Source of the DNA: Fremontodendron californicum
Taxonomy: Eukaryota; Streptophyta; Magnoliopsida; Malvales; Malvaceae
Length of the DNA stretch: 64,000 nucleotides
Assembly: GCA_030761205.1 (NCBI GenBank)
Contig: JAULJL010000004.1
Span: forward strand, 37,544,172-37,608,171
Reading direction: 5' to 3'
In this document: in pieces, positions 56,789-64,000 of the stretch
How the letters are laid out: every line of letters starts with the position of its first letter
Numbering within the stretch: position 1 is the first letter of the stretch
The notes under the pieces: model-generated
Databases searched by the model: none
Told to the model about the DNA's origin: nothing
What the model saw: the letters and a program-made list of their open reading frames with translations, nothing else
Program-made: the position numbers and the translations under genes

Positions 56789-58931
56789 ATGGTTTCCATG
56801 GAAGGAGAAGCTGGATCATACGAGGAAATCAAGCCAAACGTCGTCGTTACAGAAAGTAATGGCGATATGGTCGGTGATAACGATGTTGGGAAGCTGGGAT
56901 CCGTTGAAGCCCCAGATTTTCTTTCCAAGAAAATCTTCCACAACTGGTAAGCTTAATTATATTCTTTCCATGGAAAGGAAGATAATTTTTTTTTTCCGGA
57001 TCTGGGTCTTGTTAGACTGCTGTTTTTTTTTTCCTCGAATTTCTGTTTCTAAAATGGAAAGTTTTCACTTGAGTTAGTTAATTTATCTTAATCTTAGTGA
57101 AATTGATGCTTAATTAACTACCCTAATCTCATGTATTAAGGACAATTATTTGACTATGATTTTTCTTTTCTTCCTGCTGGGCTATGTTATTGGTATCACA
57201 TTTTGTAAAAAAAAAAAAAAAAAGTTGAAATGGATAGAGTTACTGCAAGCATTCAAAGAGCTAAATTTCTTTTTATGGTAGGGAAAGCAATCCGGTGGTC
57301 CTTACTTCTTAGAATTAAAAAAAAAAAAAAATGCTTGGTTATTTAGATATTATATTTAGGTTAGTGTGTTAGGATTTTCTTGAGTTTTGAATCTCATAGT
57401 TACTTCTTTTGAGAGCTTCTAGTTCTAGATATGTTTTTCTTTTGAAATAGCTTTTCCCCAGAACATGGAATATGTTCAATTGTTCATATATTCTACAAAA
57501 ATTTACAGTGACTCACTTACAAAGAAGAGCAATCAATCTATGGTCGTTTTTATAAAGACCATAGTCACAGGACAATATAATAGATTTGTATAGAAGTCAT
57601 AGATTTAATGAGAAAAATAAATGTTCGGAAGTGCATGTACTTGTTGTATGTCGTGTTCCTTTGGCAAGCTTCTATAATGTCGTGGAACTTTTCTTCTGTT
57701 GGTGTATAAGTTCCCTGTCGGCATCTGGACTAAATACCGCAAGCCTTGCTCCATCCCAACTCACCATCTTCTATGACGGAAGTGTTTGTGTGTTTGATGC
57801 AATTCCTGTGGAAAAGGTTGGCCTTTTACTTAACATTGAAGATGTTACTAAGTTTTAGCAGAATGAGGTCTAATTCCAAAATTCATCATTGATTCATGTC
57901 TGCCAGATGCGAGAGATTATGCTTATTGCTGCTACAGCTGCTGCCACCGCCGCCGCCGCTGCTGACTCTGTTGACATGAAGAATGCTGCAACTGATTGTG
58001 CCACCACTTCACCTGTTCTTACGAGGTCTCCTTCACTTCAAAGTACTGCAACTGCAACTGCTTTGGCTTCACCACAGGCACAGGTGTATCCTATTCCCAG
58101 GACTTCTTTTTGCAAACTGCAAGCTGGTAACTCTCAACTAACTTCTTTGGAAAAGGGATGAAGCTATGTTACTCGGACTCGGGTGTGAGACACGGATATG
58201 TGTCGGACACGGGTATGGTCAATTTTTTTAAAGATTTTCATGTATTTGGAGGGTCTTTGGAGAATCATATCTCCATACCCGTGTCCGGATATGCGTCGGA
58301 CACGGGTATTTCAAGAACAATGAAGAGTCGGAGCAACATAGGGCTGAAGTACAAATGCAAATATTCTATGGTTTCATTTGCAGTGCATGTTAGCTAATGT
58401 AATATCACGTTTTTGTAAATTTCATTCGGATCAGAACTACCAATTGCAAGGAGACACTCCCTTCAGCGATTTTTTGAGAAGCGGCGGGACAGGTACCCCT
58501 TCCATACTGAACTAGACCCCTTGTTTCTTTCTCTCTTCTATTCTCAAACAGAATAAACTCTACCATTTTACTGTTTAGATTTATGCCCCTTAGATTTGGC
58601 CCTTTATGTATATAGTAAAACGAGGATATATGAGTCTTGTTACTTATTGTTGTGATAATGTGATTTACCTTGGATAAAAACTATCAACTATTCATAAAGT
58701 GGGTAACATTATTATATTAACTGTCTCTAGAATTTGCTCCAAGCAAGCATGGGGAAGGAATATAATCTAGGTAGTAAGTGTTGCTATATGTCTTTTTCTT
58801 TTTGCAGGCTGGTGAATAGGAACCCATATCCTAATCCATCAACACCAAAAACGGCTGATGACACCAAAGCTAACCTCAGTGCTGCAACTTCACCGGAAAC
58901 GGGCTGCTTTGGAAAATCACCTGTTCCTTAA
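56789..58931 (+). CDS. JAZ (TIFY) jasmonate-signalling repressor, JAZ11/JAZ12 (TIFY3) type
   Basis: Five exons: 56789..56946, 57711..57816, 57907..58126, 58435..58492 and 58808..58931, giving 221 residues in one frame. The ZIM/TIFY domain begins at T71 (SQLTIFYDGSVCVFDAIPVEK) and continues MREIMLIA into an alanine-rich run (about residues 96-107). The Jas motif spans about 162-190 (ELPIARRHSLQRFFEKRRDR, then LVNRNPYP), with the LPIARR degron that binds COI1 and JA-Ile, and a C-terminal PY. The protein would repress MYC-type factors and recruit NINJA/TOPLESS through TIFY until degraded. The YPIPRTSFCKLQAELPIARR and RRDRLVNRNPYP segments are closest to Arabidopsis JAZ12/JAZ11. Intron 4 splits the Jas motif. 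A hAT-like MITE lies in intron 3. Confidence 0.94.
58164..58341. mobile_element. hAT-like MITE, 178 bp, in JAZ intron 3
   Basis: Ends are CTATGTTACTCGGACTCGG and (reverse) CTATGTTGCTCCGACTC. The interior has GGATATGTGTCGGACACGGG and GGATATGCGTCGGACACGGG. Flanks GGATGAAG (58156..58163) and GGCTGAAG (58342..58349) match at 7 of 8. It is the same family as 24974 and 9342. Confidence 0.85.
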
Positions 58932-60100
58932 GAAGATTTCCAACCAAAAGCTCCAGCCCATGTTGCCTAAGCTAAGCATATAGGAATCCTTATATGTATA
59001 TGTTTGTTAAAAACTAAATCTAGCTATGTTATTCTTGTAAAAATGCGAACTGCACAGGGATGATGATTTTGATCTGCCTTTGGAGTTGATGCGGATGGCA
59101 AGTGTATAAATTCAAAACAGGTCTCATGGTAGGTCTTTGCTATGATTTCCCATGAGAGTGCTGCCTAATGTAGGATCTATTCACTTGTTTTCCTATTGCC
59201 TCCAGAGGCAGTTGTAATGTCTTTTAAACCTGGGCAATCCTGTCTCTAATCTGTCTGACAATTGACAAACTGAGCTATCTAGGATTTGCTATGGATGTAT
59301 CAATTACCTTGGTTGTTGGCTCTCCCTGTTCTATGGTTATGTGAAGATTGATAATTTGTGTGTGATCTTGATGGAACTTCTGCCGTACCATTTTTTCAAA
59401 TTTTTTTTTTAATGATTTGATATTTTAAAAAAAATTCATAATTGGATATTTAAATTGTATTTTTGTGAAGCAAGTTAACACATACTAATCATATTACATA
59501 AAACGTTGACATAATTTAATTGACAAAAAATATTTGATTTGACACGTGAAAAAAAAAAAAAGATCCACAGTGAAATGTTTGCACACCAGCAATACTAAAG
59601 TCCATACAACAATATCCATCTACTTTACTTGAGCAAATTATCACCAATTGTATTTTATCTGAAGTCTAAAGTTCTGTCTAATTACCCAAAATAGAGTCAA
59701 ATTTCTATCAACTTGAATACAGATAGCAGTACCAAAAGACAAAATTGGAACTTCTAGGACATAGATAAAGCCGCTCTTTCTCCTACTCCCGCCGTCCGAA
59801 AACTCCCCTTCTCCTTTATTCCCACTATCACCTACGCTGCTATTATCCCCACCGCCATCGCCTCCTCCGCTTCTGTCGTCAAACTTGTCTCCTCCGCCGT
59901 TTCCTGTGTGTGCTTCGATGTCGATTCCTCCCTTGGCAGAATAAACAGTGTTGGTAACAATTGTGGGTGCTTTCGCATCAGAAGATACTACACCAGCTAT
60001 AGTCACCCCTTTTCAAATGAACCTGACGGTTGCCAACAACTGCAAATCTCGGGTAAACTGTTATTGTTAAAGAGCTGCTGTAGTCTTTGAAATGATCCAA
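58932..60100. other. JAZ 3' region and intergenic DNA with one G-rich minus-strand frame
   Basis: The left part should hold the JAZ 3'UTR. On the minus strand 60006..59641 is an open frame of 121 residues beginning MTIAGVVSSDAKAPTIVTN, with a Gly/Asp-rich centre (TGNGGGDKFDDRSGGGDGGG). It has coding-like codon composition in its first half but no domain I recognise, and the second half looks random. It may be a gene fragment; I do not call it a gene. Confidence 0.35.
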
Positions 60101-61600
60101 ATTTTTTTTGTTGTTTTGGATGAGCAATGATTTTATTATCCAAAAGAACAGTAATGTGCTGCTACATCAAACATGTCTAAGTCAATTTGGCAGATAAATG
60201 ATAAAAGAAAGCAAAGAATTAAACATAAAATACGTGGCTTGCTAGGCTTCAGGTTTTACAAAAATTTGTATTTATGATATCTGTTGCAACATTCTTTTAA
60301 CTTAGTTACCCTTATTCTGACAACCATCTGTATATAGTCAAGAATTTGTGTGGAAGATTGTTGTGTGTCCTCATATACTTTGTTGTTTCTTTCTTTTCAA
60401 ATCTGATAGATGAAAGCACATCATGCAGTTCGCAAAACTAAAGAGATCAACGACTTGCCTTTTAGGTTTTTCATTGCCATCTCAATTCTTCATCCCAGTT
60501 CAAGGTGCCTCTGCGAATTTGAAATAGATCCTGTATAACTCCTCAAATGTCTTTAGATAAAATACATTCAAAGAATAGATGGTTATGTGATTCTGATTCT
60601 GAGTGGCAAAACACACATTCACCATTAGTTCCAAGTCCCCAAGCATGCAATCAATCTTTTGTTGACAACCTGTTGTGTATGGCCATCCAAGATATCATAG
60701 AATGTTTTGGGATATGAAAAGGATACCAAATCAGTCCATCTCATCTTACCTTAGCCTGCTTTGGTTGGAGTCCTTTCCAAACCTCTGCTTAGGGGTGTGC
60801 ATAATTCGGTTTTAACCGAATTAACCGACCGAATTTTAATTCGGTTCGGTTAATCGGTTAACCGAATAAAATTCGGTTCGGTTAACGGTTAATGGTTTTG
60901 AGAAATTTCGGTTTTCGGTTAATTCGGTTCGGTTAAGCGAAAATAACCGAATTACACGAATTAACCGAAATGCTTAAAACAACAAGATTTTATGAGTTTA
61001 GATATATATATTTTTTAAATTAATTTATATATTAAAAACTAAAAACCCTAATAACCTTTCCTATTTAATTTATATATTAAAAACTAAAATTTAATTTATA
61101 TATTAATTTAGATATATTTTTGAGTCTTTGAGACTATGTAATGTTCATGTTTTATCATTTTTTTTAGCTGTGTTTGTTTCATATTTGGATTTTATAATAT
61201 GCTTTGCTTTTGGATTTTGATTGGTTGGACTTGGATGGATAATTTGGATACAAAATCATGTAAAGAAATAGGTTAGCAAAATAAATTTTTTTATTTATTT
61301 CGGTTAATTCGGAAACCGACCGAATTAACCGAAATAATTTCGGTTCGGTTAACGGTTAATTGGAAAAAAAAATTCGATTAATTCGGTTTTGGGTAATTCG
61401 GTTCGGTTATTAACCGAATTAACCGAATGAACACCCCTACCTCTACTACATTGTATTTTATACTTGGGAGTTTCCAAACTATTTGGTCGCCTTGTTGTAA
61501 TGTATTAAGTGCCAATGATCCAAGCTTTGGTTGAAGTCGAAGAAGATACGTCTGTGAAACACCTACCAACCAACAAATCTGCCATTCTTTTTCTAATTTT
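60101..61600 (-). mobile_element. Decayed LINE remnant (antisense), split by a hAT-like MITE
   Basis: Read on the minus strand, a block near 60630..60565 gives CVFCHSESESHNHLFFEC, the zf-RVT Zn-knuckle of LINE ORF2, the same motif as in the LINE at 3551. Beyond the inserted MITE, at about 61560..61440, LGSLALNTLQQGDQIVWKLP fits the stretch normally just N-terminal to it. An A-rich 3' end appears as plus-strand T run 60101..60108. Stops and frameshifts abound and no target duplication was found. Confidence 0.65.
60790..61439. mobile_element. hAT-like MITE, 650 bp, CGGTTAA-rich, inserted in the LINE remnant
   Basis: Termini are TAGGGGTGTGCATAATTCGG and (reverse) TAGGGGTGTTCATTCGG, good inverted repeats of the hAT type. 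Sub-terminal GGTTAACCGAAT/AACCGAATTAACCGA words occur on both sides. Flanks CCTCTGCT (60782..60789) and CCTCTACT (61440..61447) match at 7 of 8. No transposase is present. Confidence 0.88.
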
Positions 61601-62350
61601 TGCCTTTGCCTCTTTGCCTCTTTCCTAGTTTCCCTCCATTTTCCTTTCCATTCTTGGACTTTCCAGAAGAAAAATGGGCTCAGGGGATATTAACCAGGCC
61701 TACGCTTTGATTGATTTCCAGAAAAATGGGCTCAATTGATAAAACCAGGTCTGGGTTGAAAACCACAGGTTCGTCCATGTAAGGTGGCATTGAGATTCGA
61801 GTCTCTCTGTTTGAAAAGACAACAAAAGAACAGAAAAGGAGATCTCAATTAACGGCTTTTTGTCTTTAGTTTAATGGTTTTTATTGTTTTTGTTTTTATT
61901 TTTGGGGTTTTTATTATAAGAATCGGTTCTTGCTTTAGGGCATTTTGACTTTATAAATACAAAACAACCACTAATCTAATCAAAGCCCAAAGGAAAAGAA
62001 AGAAAAGTGAGGAAAAGATTCGTCAATGAGGAAGGCAAACAAAAAAAAAAGCAAACTATATACCCAAAGAGAAAAACTCTCTTTCTTTCTTTCTTTCTTT
62101 TGTTGCTTTTGCTTTGTATTTTATAAAGGTCAGCAACTCATCCGAGCCCCTCAGTCAGGCCTCAACCCCTCACGGCCTCACTCCTTTGACATGGAAATGC
62201 CATTCCTTTTTTTTATTTTATTCAACCAAGTTACGTGTGTTTTCACTTTCTTTTATGATTAAAGTGCGAAAAACCAAAAACAACAAACAAAATCCTTGAG
62301 CTTTGGTCTTACTTCACGGAGTTCACGGACGGCCCAATCCAGAATCCAAT
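61601..62350. other. Upstream region of the F-box gene
   Basis: No gene is supported. It contains a (CTTT)n run at about 62080..62100 and polypyrimidine-rich DNA; a possible TATA (TTTATAAATAC) lies at about 61952. Confidence 0.35.
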
Positions 62351-62356
62351 GCACCC

Positions 62357-62378
62357 CTCTCTCTCTCTCTCTCTCTCT
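62357..62378. repeat. (CT)11 microsatellite in the presumed F-box gene promoter or leader
   Basis: An uninterrupted CT dinucleotide run. CT microsatellites near transcription starts are common in plant core promoters. Confidence 0.85.
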
Positions 62379-62823
62379 TTAGTCTTTATCTGTTACTTTA
62401 TACTGTCTTGTAGACTACTCTTCCTAGTAGAGTTGTAGAGTTAAGAGTCAACTCAGTAGATTTTGTTTTCCTTTATTTTTTTCTTCTCTCTCTCCACCCG
62501 TGTGAGTGAGTGTGAAGCTTCACTTTCACTTTTGTTTTATAAGAGTATAAATCTTTGATTTGCTCTGCTTGCTCTCGTGTTTATAGTGTCAACGCTTACC
62601 AAAAGAGGAACCCCAGGAAGTTTATTACCTCCCTTCCTCTAAATCTAAAGCCCTTTTACTTTCCTCTCTTTGCTGTTTGCTTTCTCTTTTGTTTTGTTTT
62701 TGGGCTGTTTCGACTTGTCCCTCTTAAAATCCCCCAGAGCCCCATTAAGCTTTCACTTAACGCTCTTGCACCCACGCAGTCTCTTACACTCTCAACGCTT
62801 CCCCTTCAGCTTCATATCACCAG

Positions 62824-63592
62824 GTACATTTTTCTTTCCTTGATCTTTACTTTTCTGTCTTCATCTTCTTCCATGTCAAGCTCATTTCTGCTTGGTTTTA
62901 TCAGACTTTTTCTTCATGGGTTATGTCTTAGGCTCTTAGCTCTGTTTGATTTTTTTTTTTTTTTTTTTTATATAGTAAAAGAAATAAAAGAATGTCTTGC
63001 AAATTGATGGTAGTTAACAAAAAAAGTTACCTCTTTTGTAGTTTCTTGAGTTTTCCCTCTTCAATTTATGGCTTCCCAAATTTGTTGTTGTTTTTCTAGT
63101 TACTTTTTTTGAAGAATTTACACTGCATTCATTGAAGTGAAATTGAGTGGAGCTAACTTGCCCTGTTGTTTGACCCCTTGAAAAAAGAAGGAAATTTCTA
63201 TTGGACAATGGTTTTTACGCTCCTTTTGTTCTAACCCAAGTGGAATGATGTTGTCACTTCTTTAATAGTATTACTATTTTCTGCTCTTCTTTACCCTACT
63301 TTTTCCAAGAAACTATTGAGTGTTAATATGAGAGAAGAGGTTAGGAAAAGGGGAGCCTCTTAGTGCTTTCTAGTCATCTGTGGACCTTTAATGCTTATGT
63401 TAGTTAGGTTGTCAATTTTTCCCTAATCTTTAATTGATGTGATATTCAAGCCTTAATTGTTTCATATATTCTCTCTATGATAGGGATAAATTTGAAAAAC
63501 ATTGCGTTTTGATTCATTTGTTTAATGGCATAATTTATAATTGATAATGGTCTCTTATTAATAGTGTTGCTATCCTCTTTTTATCATTGCAG
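62824..63592 (+). other. Probable 5'UTR intron of the F-box gene
   Basis: A donor ATCACCAG/GTACATTT at 62823 and an acceptor TCATTGCAG/GTAATTTT at 63592 bracket DNA rich in T runs. The ATG of the F-box protein lies 24 bp after the acceptor, so the first exon would be entirely untranslated. Inferred from splice-site quality and position. Confidence 0.55.
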
Positions 63593-63616
63593 GTAATTTT
63601 CTGAAATAATCTGCCA

Positions 63617-64000
63617 ATGGAGAAGGCTAATTGCTGCATTTCAAGGCCATCTAGAAAGAGAAAGTTGCCTCAAGAAGGCAATGATATGTTGAACTTCTCC
63701 TTGGATGAGCTCACTGAAGACCTTTTTGAAAGGGTCCTTTCATGGTTACCAACCTCAACGTTCTTTCGCCTCAGTTCAGTGTGCAAGAGATGGAAATCAG
63801 TTGCAGCTTCTGAAAGTTTTAAGCTAGCTTGCTCTAGGATTCCTTCACGGGATCCTTGGTTTTTCATGGTGGATCCCAATCTTAATCAATCAGTTGTCTT
63901 CGACTCTGCTGAAAGAAGTTGGAAAAAACTCAATCATCCGCCTCTCCTCTTGCATAACTGTAACTGTGACTCCATTCCTGTTGCAGCATCTGGTGGCCTT
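63617..64000 (+). CDS. F-box protein, probably F-box/kelch type, N-terminal part
   Basis: The ATG at 63617 opens MEKANCCISRPSRKRKLPQE, and the frame runs off the window after 128 codons. Residues about 28-68 are an F-box: FSLDELTEDLFERVLSWLP, then TFFRLSSVCKRWKSVAAS. Such proteins bind SKP1 through the F-box and present substrates to an SCF ubiquitin ligase. After the F-box, SRDPWFFMVDPNLNQSVVFD and WKKLNHPPLL match the start of the kelch/galactose-oxidase-like region in plant F-box/kelch proteins, with VAASGGL resembling the usual (A/S)SGGL block. The exact subgroup cannot be set without the C-terminus; At5g43190-like is my guess. Confidence 0.88.
   Translation, partial: MEKANCCISRPSRKRKLPQEGNDMLNFSLDELTEDLFERVLSWLPTSTFFRLSSVCKRWKSVAASESFKLACSRIPSRDPWFFMVDPNLNQSVVFDSAERSWKKLNHPPLLLHNCNCDSIPVAASGGL

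Noticed and set aside
62555..63007. 150-codon plus-strand frame before the F-box gene
   Set aside because: Rich in Phe/Leu/Ser from polypyrimidine DNA, it spans the proposed 5'UTR intron donor and has no domain.
1..64000. tRNA, rRNA or snRNA genes
   Set aside because: I saw no A-box/B-box pair with cloverleaf potential, and no recognisable rRNA or U-RNA segment.

Overview
This window is nuclear DNA of a flowering plant, almost certainly a eudicot. Genes are intron-rich with GT-AG junctions, intergenic DNA is very AT-rich, and the protein families are plant-specific (type II pectin methylesterase, BIG-type ARF-GEF, JAZ repressor, GH17-X8 glucanase, MIP1/DUF547 protein). Small non-autonomous DNA transposons fill much of the rest. 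The sequence alone does not fix the species.

Layout. 0-0.6 kb: 3' end of a lysine-ketoglutarate reductase (LKR) gene (+), stopping where the bifunctional enzyme would continue. 1.0-3.3 kb: three-exon pectin methylesterase (-), with a 5'-truncated LINE inserted just upstream. 5.3-6.8 kb: GC-richer repeat of unknown type. 7.3-10.9 kb: HAD-superfamily phosphatase/nucleotidase-like gene (-) with a one-base frameshift. 11-13.8 kb: AT-rich DNA with several MITEs. 14.1-16.4 kb: GH17-X8 beta-1,3-glucanase locus (-) with two frameshifts and no visible ATG. 17.3-19.8 kb: degenerate tandem array and a Helitron-like 3' terminus. 21.6-25.6 kb: leucine-zipper/DUF547 gene (+). 26.4-40.8 kb: 33-exon BIG5/MIN7/BEN1-type ARF-GEF (-), reconstructed in one unbroken frame of 1,792 residues. 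41.2-44.7 kb: tandem repeats and a complex of nested MITEs. 46.1-46.7 kb: intronless RING-H2 gene (-) with an Asp/His repeat inside the RING. 47.2-47.9 kb: head-to-tail Helitron-like units. 50.4-54.2 kb: ten-exon FYVE-ankyrin gene (-). 55.4-56.6 kb: three more MITEs. 56.8-58.9 kb: JAZ11/12 (TIFY3)-type jasmonate repressor (+). 60.1-61.6 kb: decayed LINE interrupted by a hAT-like MITE. 63.6 kb to the end: start of an F-box protein (+) with a 5'UTR intron.

How the genes relate. This is not an operon or a pathway cluster; each gene is separate. The set PME, BIG5, BRH1-like RING, FYVE-ankyrin and JAZ11/12 matches, from memory, a group of neighbours on Arabidopsis chromosome 3 (At3g432xx-At3g434xx), which suggests conserved ancestral gene order.

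The most distinctive non-genic structure is a set of ~185-bp MITEs with perfect 9-bp target-site duplications. They include three copies nested in a second MITE family, and the reverse nesting about 1 kb away. I found no CRISPR array, tRNA or rRNA gene, or obviously new enzymatic system.
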